Source: Cellulomonas sp. JZ18
GTDB lineage: Bacteria; Actinomycetota; Actinomycetes; Actinomycetales; Cellulomonadaceae
Assembly: GCF_009720485.1 (NCBI RefSeq)
Contig: NZ_CP045245.1
Coordinates: forward strand, 3,162,001 to 3,226,000
Reading direction: 5' to 3'
DNA length: 64,000 nucleotides
Of the stretch, positions 27,707 to 37,065 are shown piece after piece. The first letter of the stretch is position 1, and the number at the start of each line of letters is the position of its first letter. A model generated the notes under the pieces. That model was not told the DNA's origin. It saw only the letters and a list, made by a program, of their open reading frames with translations, and searched no databases. The position numbers and the translations under genes were made by a program.

Positions 27707-28558
27707 GCGCGTTCGCGCCGCGAGCGCCGCCGCGTAGAGGTCCCGCTTCACCACGCCCGCGGCCTCCGCCACCTCGGCGACGGCCTGCTTGAGCCGTTCG
27801 CCGCCGTCGACGCGGGCCAGCACCTCGGGCACGAGGTCCGCCACGTCCGCGGGGCCGGTGGCCGGGGCGCCGCCGACGACGAGGACGACCTCGCCGCGCA
27901 CCTCGCCGGCGCGGGCCCACGCCGCCAGCTCCGCGAGCGGTCCGCGGCGCACCTCCTCGTACGTCTTGGTGAGCTCGCGGCAGACGGCGCCCGGACGGTC
28001 CGCCCCGAACGCCTCGACCATCGCGTCGAGCGTCTCCGGCACGCGGTGCGGCGCCTCGAACAGCACGAGCGTGCGCCGCTCCGCCGCGAGCGCGGCGAGC
28101 GCGCGGCCGCGCTCGCCCGGGCGGCGCGGCAGGAAGCCCTCGAAGCAGAACCGGTCGGTCGGCAGCCCCGACAGCGCGAGCGCGGTGAGCACCGCGCTGG
28201 GGCCGGGGGCGACGGTGACGGGCAGCCCCGCGGCGACGGCCGCCTGCACGGCGCGGAACCCCGGGTCGGACACCGCCGGCATGCCGGCGTCGCTCACGAC
28301 GAGCACGGTCCCGCCGCCCGCGACGACGTCGAGCAGCTCGGCGACGCGCTCGCCCTCGTTGTGCTCGTGGTGGCTGACCAGCCGGCCGCCGATCGTCACG
28401 CCGAGGCGCGCCGCGAGGGCGCGCGTGCGGCGGGTGTCCTCGGCGGCGACGACGTCGGCCTCGGCCAGCAGGCGGCGCAGCCGGGCGGACGCGTCCTCCG
28501 CGTCCCCGATGGGGGTGGCGGCCAGGACCAGGAGGCCGGTGGGGTGGTCGGTGCTCAC
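27704..28558 (-). CDS. rsmI: 16S rRNA (cytidine1402-2'-O)-methyltransferase
   Basis: Methylates the ribose of C1402 in the ribosomal decoding centre. The 284-residue tetrapyrrole-methylase-fold protein has the start LLVLAATPIGDAEDA, the E-D-T-R-R-T-R motif, HEHNE, VVSDAGMPAVSDPG and the PGPSAVLTALALSGLP segment. The start is GTG 28558. The order rsmI next to divergent pmt is typical of actinobacteria. The 3' end runs into a tandem repeat. Confidence 0.95.
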   Translation of the reverse strand: MSTDHPTGLLVLAATPIGDAEDASARLRRLLAEADVVAAEDTRRTRALAARLGVTIGGRLVSHHEHNEGERVAELLDVVAGGGTVLVVSDAGMPAVSDPGFRAVQAAVAAGLPVTVAPGPSAVLTALALSGLPTDRFCFEGFLPRRPGERGRALAALAAERRTLVLFEAPHRVPETLDAMVEAFGADRPGAVCRELTKTYEEVRRGPLAELAAWARAGEVRGEVVLVVGGAPATGPADVADLVPEVLARVDGGERLKQAVAEVAEAAGVVKRDLYAAALAARTR

Positions 28559-28642
28559 GCCCCCAGCCTCGCACCCGCCCGGCCGTCCACCGGACGGTGA
28601 CCGGCGTCACACGTTCGGCGGCAGGACCTCTACGATGACCGC

Positions 28643-30492
28643 GTGCCGCCCATGGGAGACGACGCCGAGCGCGACGACGCGCCGGGCACCACCGTGCCCG
28701 GCGGGGCGGGGTCGGCCCCGCCCGACGAGGGCGCGGCCGGTCCTGGCACCGGCGAGGCGGGTGCGGCGACGGGCGCACGCGCGACGACGGTCGTCGACGA
28801 CCCCGCCCGGGACCCCGACGAGGGCACGGGCACCGACCCGGACGCCTCGCCCTACGGACCCGCCGACGCCGAGCCCGGCGAGCCGGCCGAGCCGCGCCGT
28901 ACCGCCTTCCTGCGCCGCCTGCTGGGTGACGACGCGCTCGCGCTGGACGCGACGCCGCGCGACCGGCTGCACGGCTGGCTGTGGGCCCTCGCGGTCACCG
29001 CGCTGGGCGGCGTGCTCCGGTTCTGGGACCTGGCACGCCCCCACGCCCTCGTCTTCGACGAGACCTACTACGTCAAGCAGGCGTTCTCGCTGCTCGCGCG
29101 GGGCTACGAGGCGGCGTGGGGCGACGACCCGAACCCCGGGTTCGAGGCCGGCGACACCAGCATGCTCGGCACCGACCCGGAGTACGTGGTCCACCCGCTC
29201 GTCGGCAAGTGGATGATCGCGCTCGGCATGCAGCTCGGCGGCGGCGTCGAGAGCTCCGCCGCGTGGCGGCTGTCGGCCGCGGTGGTCGGCACGCTCGCCG
29301 TGCTCATGGTCGCGCGCATCGGCCGGCGGCTGTTCGCCTCGACGGCGCTCGGGACCGTCGCGGGGCTGTTCCTCGCCGTCGACGGCCTGGCGATCGTGCA
29401 CTCCCGCATCAGCCTGCTCGACCCGTTCCTCATGTTCTTCGCGCTGGCCGCGTTCGGCGCGCTCGTGCTCGACCGCCAGCAGGCGCGGCGTCGGCTCGCG
29501 GACCGCGCCGCCGCGGTGCTCGACGCGGGCGGCACGCTGCGCTGGGGTCCGGGACTCGGGTTCCGGTGGTGGCGCCTGGCGGCGGGCGTGCTGCTGGGCC
29601 TCGCCGTCGGCACCAAGTGGTCGGGGATGTACTTCCTCGCCGTGTTCGGCGTCATGACGGTGCTGTGGGACATGGCGGCCCGGCGGGCGGTGGGCGTGCG
29701 GGCGTGGCACGTCGCCGGCGCGGTCAAGGACGGGCTCGTCGCGTTCGTCGTCCTCGTGGGCTCGGCCGCGCTCACCTACGTCGCCTCGTGGGCGTCCTGG
29801 TTCGCCTCCGACAACGCGTGGAACCGGCACTGGGCGGAGCAGAACCCCGGCCAGGGCGTCGGCTGGCTGCCGCCCGCCCTGCGGTCGTGGTGGCAGTACC
29901 ACGAGGACATGTGGCGCTTCCACAACGGCCTCGAGACGCCGCACTCCTACGCGGCGCACCCGATCGGCTGGATCGTGCAGTGGCGGCCGACCTCGTACTA
30001 CTACCCCTCGGAGATCTCCGGTCTGACGGGACCGCAGGCGCAGGCGGCGTGCGGCGCCGACTCGTGCTCCCAGGCCATCCTCGCCGTCGGCAACCCGGTC
30101 ATCTGGTGGGCGGGCGCCGCCGCAGTGCTCGTCGCGCTGTTCTGGCTGATCCGGTACCGCGACTGGCGGGCGGGGGCGGCGCTGTCCGGCATCGTCGCCG
30201 GCTGGGTGCCGTGGTTCGCCTACGCCCACCGCACGATCTTCACGTTCTACTCGGTGGCGTTCGCGCCGTGGGTCGTGCTGACGCTCGTGTACGTGCTCGG
30301 GCTGCTCGTCGGGCCCGTCAGCCCGGAGGACACCGAGCGGGACCGCCGCGGACGTCGCCGCGCGATCGTCGGCGTGGGGGTCTTCGTCGTCCTCGTGGTG
30401 GCCGCGGGGCCTTCTTCTACCCGGTGTGGGCGGGCTGGGTCGTGCCGTGGCAGCAGTGGCACATCCGCATGTGGCTGCCCACCTGGATCTGA
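28643..30492 (+). CDS. pmt: Dolichyl-phosphate-mannose-protein mannosyltransferase (frameshifted near the 3' end)
   Basis: A GT39 membrane enzyme that O-mannosylates secreted proteins using polyprenyl-phosphate mannose. After a roughly 90-residue acidic cytoplasmic tail come about ten TM helices. The first loop has the catalytic-type motif LVFDETYYVKQAFS with the DE pair. As written, the frame breaks after VVAAG, at the run of four G at 30406-30409. One more G restores AFFYPVWAGWVVPWQQW and the conserved ending MWLPTWI at 30492. TACGAT lies 6 nt before GTG 28643, so it is probably leaderless; ATG 28652 is the alternative. Confidence 0.92.
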
Positions 30493-30538
30493 CCCGGACC
30501 CGGGCGACGACCCGGACCGCGCACCCGCCGGCCGCTGA

Positions 30539-32035
30539 TCAGCCGACGCGCTCCTGCCAGCGCCCCTGCGGCGAGCGGTACCAGGCCAGGCCGAGGCGGT
30601 CCCAGAACGTCCCGTGGACGGTCAGACGGCGCACGAGGTCGTCGACGTCGCGGCGCCCCGGCGCGCTCCACGCGACCTCCGCGACGGCCGCGAGCCGCGG
30701 CAGCAGCATGGTCGTGAGGTCGTCGAGCGTGCGCAGCGTCTCCGTCCACAGGGCGGCCTCGACGCCGAGCAGCGCACCGTCGGGCAGCCCGGGCAGGACG
30801 TCCGCGGGCTCCCAGCAGTAGGCGTCGCGCAGCTCGACGTGGCCCGCCCACTCGAGCCCGAGCGGCGAGTCGGCGTCGTACTTCATGTCGAGGTACACGC
30901 GCGACGCGGGCGACAGCACGATCCGGGCCCCCGCGTGCGCCGCGGCGACCAACGGCGCCGGGTCCTCGCGGTCGTCCCAGAACTGCACGACCGTGCCCGG
31001 CGGCAGGTCGGGCACGTGGGCGAGCTCCTGCCAGCCCACGGGGTCTTGCCCTGCGCCGTGACGGCCTCGAGCGCGACGCGCACCAGGCGCGCGTACTCGT
31101 CGTGGTCCATCGTCAGCACCTCGTCCCCGCCGACGTGCACGTGCTCGCCCGGGGTCATGGCCGCGAGGTCGGCGAACACGTCGTGCAGGAACGGCCGCGT
31201 GGCCGGCAGGTCGTCGTGCAGGCGCGAGAAGCCGACGCCGATCCCGGTGTACTCGTCGGCGGGCGCACCGCTCGGGTGAGCTCGCCGTAGGCGTGCAGGG
31301 CCGCGTTCACGTGCCCGGGGACGTCGACCTCCGGGACGACGCGGACACCGCGGGCGTGGGCGAAGGCCAGGAGCTCCTCCCAGTCGGCCGCGGAGTAGTG
31401 CCCGCCCGGGTCCCCGCCCACGCCGTGCGCACTGGACCGGCGGACCAGCTCCGGGCGCGACGGCAGGTCGATGCGCCACGCCTGGTCGTCCGTGAGGTGC
31501 AGGTGCAGGACGTTGAGCTTGTAGTGGCCCATCAACCCGATGACGACCTTGAGGTCCGGCACGGGCACGAAGTGGCGCGCGACGTCGAGCGTCAGGCCGC
31601 GCCAGCCGAAGCGGGGCGCGTCCTCGACCCGGACGGCGGGCACCTCGACGCCACCGCCGGGCAGCTCGCGCAGCAGCTGGCGCAGCGTCACGACGGCGTG
31701 GACGAGCCCCTCGGGGCGCACGCCTCCAGCCGGACCGCGTCCGGGCCGACGAGCACGCGGTAGGCCTCGTCACCCGCGGGCAGCCCGGCGGACCCGGCGG
31801 GGACCAGGCGCACGTGCACCGCACCGGGCACCCCGGGGTCGTCGAACCGCACCTGCACCGCGTGACCGGCCGCCCGGCCCAGGAGGTCCGCCGCGAGCAC
31901 GGCGGCCGGCACCGCGGGGTCGTCGGCGTCCGCGGCGGGCACGACGACCACGGTGGCCGCCGTGACGACGTAGGGGGCGGCGTCCTCCGGCTCGACCACG
32001 AGGGGCTGGGGCACCACGGCGATGACGTCGGACAC
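30539..32035 (-). CDS. Beta-N-acetylhexosaminidase, GH20 (three frameshifts)
   Basis: Removes terminal GlcNAc/GalNAc from glycans. The assembled protein of about 500 residues has an N-terminal GH20b domain, the barrel with HLHLTDDQAWRI, and the catalytic Asp-Glu pair in HVGGDEVLTMDHDEY. GTG 32035 follows GAGGAG. The coding frame changes three times, near 31722, at GGG 31274-31276 and at GGGG 31040-31043. Each is repaired by inserting a single G/C, joining LEAVRPEGLVHA, GELTPSGAPADE and GKTPVGWQELAH. It looks cytoplasmic, with no signal peptide. It may recycle wall or chitin sugars. Confidence 0.88.
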
Positions 32036-32223
32036 GAGCACTCCTCGCGGGTCGGTGGTCGGCACCGGCAACCTACCGGTCCCGGCCCCCGCGCGCCCGG
32101 ACGCGTGTCCAGGTCCTGCCCGTCTCACACGAGGGTCGGCAGCGTTCGACGCGCGCCGCGGACAGAACTGCCCTAGTTTGCTCACGTCACGGATTGACCC
32201 TTGACTCGACCCGAGGAGTGTGC

Positions 32224-32493
32224 ATGGGCATCGGAGGCATCATCAGTGCGATCGTCATCGGCGCGATCATCGGGGCGCTCGGCCGCCTCGTCGTCCGCGG
32301 CAAGCAGCGGATCTCGATCCTCGCCACGATCGTCATCGGCATCATCGCCGCCCTCATCGGCACCTGGCTCGCGCAGATCGTCGGCGTCGAGACCACGGAC
32401 GGCATCGACTGGATCGAGCTCGTCTTCCAGGTGGGCCTCGCGGCGATCTTCGTGAGCCTGTACGCCGGCTGGGCGGGCAAGCGCCGCGTCTGA
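32224..32493 (+). CDS. GlsB/YeaQ/YmgE family stress-response membrane protein
   Basis: An 89-residue protein with three hydrophobic segments: GGIISAIVIGAIIGALGR (about 3-20), a central ILATIVIGIIAALIGTWLA, and a C-terminal one. This is the transglycosylase-associated/GlsB pattern of small stress-induced membrane proteins. ATG 32224 follows GAGGAG. TAGTTT at about 32174-32179 is a candidate -10. It is divergent from the GH20 gene and ends at a strong terminator. Confidence 0.88.
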   Translation: MGIGGIISAIVIGAIIGALGRLVVRGKQRISILATIVIGIIAALIGTWLAQIVGVETTDGIDWIELVFQVGLAAIFVSLYAGWAGKRRV

Positions 32494-32520
32494 CGCACGC
32501 ACCCGGCCCCCGGCCGCACC

Positions 32521-32558
32521 GACGACGGGCCCCCTCCTGCGGGAGGGGGCCCGTCGTC
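32521..32558 (+). terminator. Terminator after the GlsB-like gene
   Basis: Perfect 17-base arms (32521-32537 and 32542-32558) with a four-base TGCG loop, 28 nt after the stop. It is the strongest hairpin in the window. Confidence 0.8.
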
Positions 32559-32657
32559 GTCCCGGGGCGGTGCGGCCGGCGGCGCCGCGACGAGGCGCCG
32601 GCGTCCGCACACCGCGCGCCGGTACGGCAGCCGCCCTGCGGGCGTCGCCAGCACGAC

Positions 32658-32688
32658 GAAGGGCCCGTCCTGACCGGACGGGCCCTTC
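32658..32688 (-). terminator. Terminator after tRNA-Ala
   Basis: Perfect 13-base arms GAAGGGCCCGTCC/GGACGGGCCCTTC with a five-base loop, immediately 3' of the minus-strand tRNA. Confidence 0.7.
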
Positions 32689-32691
32689 TGC

Positions 32692-32766
<75 letters not shown>

Positions 32767-32960
32767 TTGAGCGAGGAACACGTTAGCACCCTCGCGGCCC
32801 GTGGTGAAAACCGGCTCGGTGTGGCGGCGCTCACGGGTCCGGCGGGCGTCTGACCGGCGCGGACGGTCGGTGCGACGGTCGGCGGGACGGCCGCGACGTG
32901 ACCGCTCCGACGCCGCGCAGGGACCGCCCGCGGGCCGCCGCCCGGAGCCGCCGGCGCCCG

Positions 32961-34172
32961 CTACTGCCCGGCGGCGCGGCGGCGCGCGAGCACCGCGTTC
33001 AGGTCGATGCTGCCCGTCGTCTCCGGGGCGGGCTCGAGCGTCGCGGCCGGCTCCGGGGCGGTCGTGGTCTCGGCCGCGGCCTCGTCCGCCGTCCCCTGGT
33101 CGGCGCGCTCGGCCGGCCGGCGGGTGGTCGACGCCTCGGCGTCCTCCTCCGACAGCGGCGCCGGCGTCCGGCGCGGCGCGGGCGCCTTCATCGTGTACGT
33201 CGGGCGCGGCACCGGGACCGGGGACCACGCCTCGGCGTCCTCGCCCTCGGCCGGCTCCCCCGTGGCCGTGGCAGCCGGCACCGTGGCCGGTGCCGCGCCG
33301 GGCACAGCGGCCGGCACCGCCGCCGTCGGAGCCGTCATCGCCGAGCGGCGGACCACCGGTGTCGCACCCGTCGCGTGACGCGCCGGGCCGCTCGTCTCGC
33401 CCCCGTCGGCGACGATCCGCTCGAAGACCTCCGTGTGCGCGTCGGACGGCCGCACGGCGTGGCCGGTGACGAGCGGCACCGGCACCTGCGCGGGGGCCGC
33501 GCCGGTGCGGACGACCGGCACGGGCGCCGACGACGGCCGCACCACGTGCGTCGCCCCCGTCCGCGGACGCGCCGCCAGGCGCTCCTCGCGCTCGATGGTC
33601 GCCGCCCAGTCCTCGTCGGCGCGACGGCCCGCGACGACCGCCCGGCGGCCGAGCACCGTCACGGTGGCGAGCAGCGCCGTCGGCACCGCGCCGACCGCCC
33701 ACGTCGCCGCGGGCACGACCGCGGTGACGACCCAGCCCACGACCGCGGCGACCAGCAGCAGCGCCGCGAGCAGGCCCCGGCGGCGTGCCGCTGCTCCTCG
33801 CCGTGCCGCCGCGGCCGCACGGGCGGCACGCGCCTGCGCGAGACGGCGCGCCGCCTCGGCCGAGATGCGCTCGGGTGTGGCGTGCGGTCGGTCCACGGTC
33901 GTGCCTCCTGTCGCCGTGCCGGCGCCGACCGCCGGCACACCCGTCCCCGGGGTCAGCAGCGCCGTCGTGCTCGGCCCCGCCGCCGCGGGGGCCGCCGGAC
34001 GCACCGTCCGGCCGACGCCCCGCGCCACCGCGACCACGCGCAGCCTGGCCGAGAACCGGTCGTCCGCGCGTGCCTCCAGCAGCCGCTGACGGTGCCGCAG
34101 GTGGTGCGGCACCAGATACGCCACCCACAGGCCGACGAGCGCGAGCGCCACGAGGCCTGCGAGTCCGTTCAC
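32961..34172 (-). CDS. glpR: GlpR/SepX-like membrane protein (partner of Glp in cell division)
   Basis: A 403-residue protein with one N-terminal TM helix (about residues 3-20, LAGLVALALVGLWVAYLVP), a basic cytoplasmic loop, a central two-TM hairpin (about 132-175), and a long disordered Pro/Ala/Thr-rich C-terminal region ending in IDLNAVLARRRAAG. The gene order glp-rimJ-glpR and this topology match the receptor GlpR of Corynebacterium and SepX of Streptomyces, which anchor the gephyrin-like Glp at the septum. Assignment rests on context and topology. The segment ATGATPVV (33351-33374) recurs as a repeat in the large protein at 42331-46926. Confidence 0.75.
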   Translation of the reverse strand: MNGLAGLVALALVGLWVAYLVPHHLRHRQRLLEARADDRFSARLRVVAVARGVGRTVRPAAPAAAGPSTTALLTPGTGVPAVGAGTATGGTTVDRPHATPERISAEAARRLAQARAARAAAAARRGAAARRRGLLAALLLVAAVVGWVVTAVVPAATWAVGAVPTALLATVTVLGRRAVVAGRRADEDWAATIEREERLAARPRTGATHVVRPSSAPVPVVRTGAAPAQVPVPLVTGHAVRPSDAHTEVFERIVADGGETSGPARHATGATPVVRRSAMTAPTAAVPAAVPGAAPATVPAATATGEPAEGEDAEAWSPVPVPRPTYTMKAPAPRRTPAPLSEEDAEASTTRRPAERADQGTADEAAAETTTAPEPAATLEPAPETTGSIDLNAVLARRRAAGQ

Positions 34173-34199
34173 GGATCGACGGTAGGGGCGCCGCGCCCC

Positions 34200-34254
34200 T
34201 CACCGCCGGAGGGAGGCGGCGTGTCGCGCCACGACACGCCCGAACCGGCGGTGA
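34200..34254 (-). terminator. Nested stem-loop between rimJ and glpR
   Basis: An outer stem TCACCGCCGG/CCGGCGGTGA (34200-34209, 34245-34254) encloses an inner stem GGCGTGTCG/CGACACGCC (34218-34226, 34232-34240). It fills the rimJ-glpR gap. It may attenuate transcription into glpR or protect mRNA rather than fully terminate. Confidence 0.5.
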
Positions 34255-34295
34255 CGCGCGTGGTAGGCCGCCCACGGCCTGCGTCGGGCCTCCCG

Positions 34296-34898
34296 TCAGA
34301 CCCGTCCGCGGCGGGCGTGCCAGCGCGCGACGAGGCCCTCCGGCACGTCCTCGACCGTCAGCGCGAACGACCGGTGGTCGCACCACTGCCCCTGGATGTG
34401 CAGGTACCGCTCGCGCAGCCCCTCGTCGCGGAAGCCGAGCTTCTCCACGACCCGCAGGGACGGCCGGTTCTCCGGGCGGATGTTGATCTCCACCCGGTGC
34501 AGGCGCAGCACGCCGAAGCAGTGGTCGGTGGCCAGCGCGACCGCCGTGGGGATCACGCCCCGGCCCGCCACGTGCTGCGACACCCAGTAGCCGATCGACG
34601 CCGAGCGCAGCGACCCGTACTGGATCGACGACACCGTGAGCTGGCCGACCAGCTCGCCGCCGTAGTCGACCGCGAACGGCAGCGCCGAGCCGTCGCGCGC
34701 CTGCGCGGCGAGGGCCCGCACGAACTGCCCGAACGTGGGCCGCGCACCGCGCACCGGCTCCGGGCTGGTGGCGTCCCACGGCTCCAGCCACCCCGCGTTG
34801 ACCGCGCGCAGCGACATCCACGCGTCCGCGTCGCGCCGGCGCAGCGGGCGCAGGCGCACGTCACCGTCCACGAGCTCGACGGGCCATCCCAGCGCCAC
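34296..34898 (-). CDS. rimJ: GNAT family N-acetyltransferase (RimJ-like)
   Basis: A 200-residue acetyltransferase of the RimJ/RimL type, which acetylates protein N-termini such as ribosomal proteins. It has the start V-E-L-V-D-G-D-V-R-L-R-P-L-R-R-R-D, the acetyl-CoA region GRGVIPTAVALATDHCF, and the C-terminal HRVEINIRPENRPSLRVVEKLGF signature. GTG 34898 has a seven-base spacer to GGAGG; GTG 34904 would have almost none. It sits between glp and glpR, an order conserved in actinobacteria. Confidence 0.92.
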   Translation of the reverse strand: MALGWPVELVDGDVRLRPLRRRDADAWMSLRAVNAGWLEPWDATSPEPVRGARPTFGQFVRALAAQARDGSALPFAVDYGGELVGQLTVSSIQYGSLRSASIGYWVSQHVAGRGVIPTAVALATDHCFGVLRLHRVEINIRPENRPSLRVVEKLGFRDEGLRERYLHIQGQWCDHRSFALTVEDVPEGLVARWHARRGRV

Positions 34899-34953
34899 GC
34901 TCACCCCTCCGTTCCCACGACGGCGGCGCGGTCCTGCTCCACCGGCACGGCGC

Positions 34954-36192
34954 TCACCCCTCGAGCACCAGGCAGTGCACGACCTGCCCGGCGTGCACGC
35001 TCATGTCCGTCTCCCCCACGACCGCCAGGGCGTTCGCCTGCGCCAGCGCCGTCGTCGACGGCGCGGCGGGGTCACCCACGGGTGTCACGCGGTAGCCCTC
35101 CTCGGGGGAGCCGAGGACGGTCGCCGGCACGAACTGGCGCAGCCCCGGCGGGGACGTCCAGCCGTGCGTCGCGGCCGCCGCGACCGAGGGCCTGAACAGC
35201 TCGGCGTGCCCGGCCATCGCCCGCAGGGCCGGCCGCACGAACACCTCGAACGAGACCTGCGCGGCGACCGGGTGCCCCTGCAGCGCGAACACCGGCACGC
35301 CGTGCTCGTCGTCGCGTGCGCCCACCCCGCGCCCGACCGTGCCGAAGCCGTGCCGCAGACCCGGCGTCATCGCGACCTGGTCGAGGCGCACGGTGCCGAG
35401 CGGCGCGAGGACGTCCTTGACGGTGTCGTGCGCGAGCTCGGACAGGCCGCCGGTGAGCACCACGAGGTCCGCGCGCACGAGCTGGTCCTCGAGCGCCTCG
35501 CGCAGCGCGGCCCGCTCGTCCGGCACCACGCCCACGCGCACCGCCGCGGCGCCGGCGTCCCGCACCGCGGCCTCGAGCGCGTGCCCGTCGGCCTCGAAGA
35601 CGGTGCCGGGACGGGCGGGCGTGGTGGGCTCCACGAGCTCGTCGCCCACCGAGAGCAGCACGACGCGCGGCGTCGGGTGCACCGGCAGACGGCCGCGCCC
35701 CATCGCCGCGGCCAGGGCCACCTGGCGCGCCCCCAGGCGCGTGCCCGCGGTGAGCACGACCTCGCCGGCGCGCACGTCGGCGCCCGCCGGGCGCACGTGC
35801 TGCCCCGGCATCGCAGGACGCTGCAGCGCGACGCGGGCCGTCCCCCGGTCCGTCTCCTCGACCGGGACGACGGCGTCGGCGCCGAGCGGCAGCGGCCCGC
35901 CCGAGGCGACGCGCACCGCCGTGCCCGCGACGTGGCGCAGCCCGGCGGGCGACCCCGCGTGCACGTCGTCGACGACGGGCAGGTCGCGCACCCGCCCCGC
36001 GTCGTCCACCGTGTCGTGGGCCGCGACCGCGTAGCCGTCGCGGGCCGCCGCCGGCACGGCCGGGACGTCGACGGGCGCGACGACATCGGCCGCGAGGATG
36101 CAGCCCGTCGCGTCGTGCAGCACGACGTCCAGCGGCGCCACCGGACCCACCGCCGCGAGGACGGCCGCGAGGTGGTCCTGCACCGATCTCAT
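34954..36192 (-). CDS. glp: Gephyrin-like molybdotransferase Glp / MoeA
   Basis: A 412-residue MoeA/gephyrin-fold protein: domain I-II with A-A-D-V-V-A-P-V-D-V-P and DGYAV, PGQHVRPAGADV, the molybdopterin-binding MogA-like domain with VVLTGGLSELAHD, and a C-terminal beta-barrel with a GHPVAAQVSFEVFV motif. MoeA inserts molybdenum into molybdopterin, needed by the NarG enzyme at the window end. In Corynebacterium and Streptomyces the copy next to rimJ and glpR instead acts in cell division, and synteny favours that role. It is divergent from the 5-FCL gene. Confidence 0.88.
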   Translation of the reverse strand: MRSVQDHLAAVLAAVGPVAPLDVVLHDATGCILAADVVAPVDVPAVPAAARDGYAVAAHDTVDDAGRVRDLPVVDDVHAGSPAGLRHVAGTAVRVASGGPLPLGADAVVPVEETDRGTARVALQRPAMPGQHVRPAGADVRAGEVVLTAGTRLGARQVALAAAMGRGRLPVHPTPRVVLLSVGDELVEPTTPARPGTVFEADGHALEAAVRDAGAAAVRVGVVPDERAALREALEDQLVRADLVVLTGGLSELAHDTVKDVLAPLGTVRLDQVAMTPGLRHGFGTVGRGVGARDDEHGVPVFALQGHPVAAQVSFEVFVRPALRAMAGHAELFRPSVAAAATHGWTSPPGLRQFVPATVLGSPEEGYRVTPVGDPAAPSTTALAQANALAVVGETDMSVHAGQVVHCLVLEG

Positions 36193-36327
36193 GCGCGCAT
36201 TCTGCCTGCTGGTGCGCACGCCGCCGACCGAGGGGCGCACCCGGCCGCCCACCCCGCCGGCGCACCGGCCGGCGGCGCGCCGCGCGGCCCGCAGCACGAC
36301 GCGGCCCGGCTGGTCCACACTGGTGCC

Positions 36328-37050
36328 ATGAGCGCCGTCGCCCAGCCGTCCTGGCACAGCCCTGCGCAGGGCCCGGGCCACGGGGGCCGGGCCGGCGGTG
36401 GACGGGTCGAGGAGCGGGTGCCGGTGCGGCGCCCGTCCGCGGCCGAGACCAAGGACGCCCTGCGTCGCGGCGTCCGCGCGCAGCGGGCCCGGCGCTCGCC
36501 GCGGCTCTGCGAGGAGGCCGCGAGCCGGCTCGCCGAGGTCGTGCTGACGATCCCCGCGGTCGCCGACGCCCGCTGCGTCAGCGTGTACGCGTCCCGGCCC
36601 ACCGAGCCCGGCACCGGTCCCCTCGTGGAGGCGCTCGCCGCCCGCGGCGTCCGGCTCCTGCTGCCGGTGCTCGGCACCGGCCTGCAGCGCGACTGGGCGG
36701 AGTACGCGGGGGCCGAGGACCTGCGCGAGCGGGCGCCCGGGCGGCCGCCCGAGCCCGGCGGCCCCGGGCTGGGTGCGCAGGCGCTGGCCGAGGCCGACGT
36801 CGTCCTCGTCCCGGCGCTCGCCGTCGACGCCACCGGCACGCGTCTCGGGCAGGGCGGCGGCTGGTACGACCGGGTCCTCGCGCACGTGCGCCCGGGCGCA
36901 CCCGTCGTCGCGCTCGTGCACGCCGACGAGGTGGTGGACGACCCGCTGCCGCGCGAACCCCACGACCGCCCCGTCACGGCCGTCGCGACGCCCGAGCGGT
37001 GGTGGCTGGTCGGGGCGGACGGCGGGCCGCACGGGCCGGACGCCCGCTGA
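36328..37050 (+). CDS. 5-formyltetrahydrofolate cyclo-ligase
   Basis: Converts 5-formyl-THF to 5,10-methenyl-THF with ATP in folate one-carbon metabolism. The 240-residue protein has the N-terminal basic helix K-D-A-L-R-R-G-V-R-A-Q-R-A-R-R, VSVYASRPTEPGT, and the ligase signature VPALAVDATGTRLGQGGGWYDR. An unusual N-terminal extension of about 38 Gly/Arg-rich residues precedes the core. The position next to glp and the Ruc-like gene is the same as in mycobacteria. Confidence 0.92.
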   Translation: MSAVAQPSWHSPAQGPGHGGRAGGGRVEERVPVRRPSAAETKDALRRGVRAQRARRSPRLCEEAASRLAEVVLTIPAVADARCVSVYASRPTEPGTGPLVEALAARGVRLLLPVLGTGLQRDWAEYAGAEDLRERAPGRPPEPGGPGLGAQALAEADVVLVPALAVDATGTRLGQGGGWYDRVLAHVRPGAPVVALVHADEVVDDPLPREPHDRPVTAVATPERWWLVGADGGPHGPDAR

Positions 37051-37065
37051 CGCCGTCGCGTCCCG

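Noticed and set aside
30539..32035. The GH20 gene as a decaying pseudogene
   Set aside because: All three breaks are single-base losses that restore conserved sequence when one base is added, and there are no internal stops or other damage. Sequencing error explains this better.
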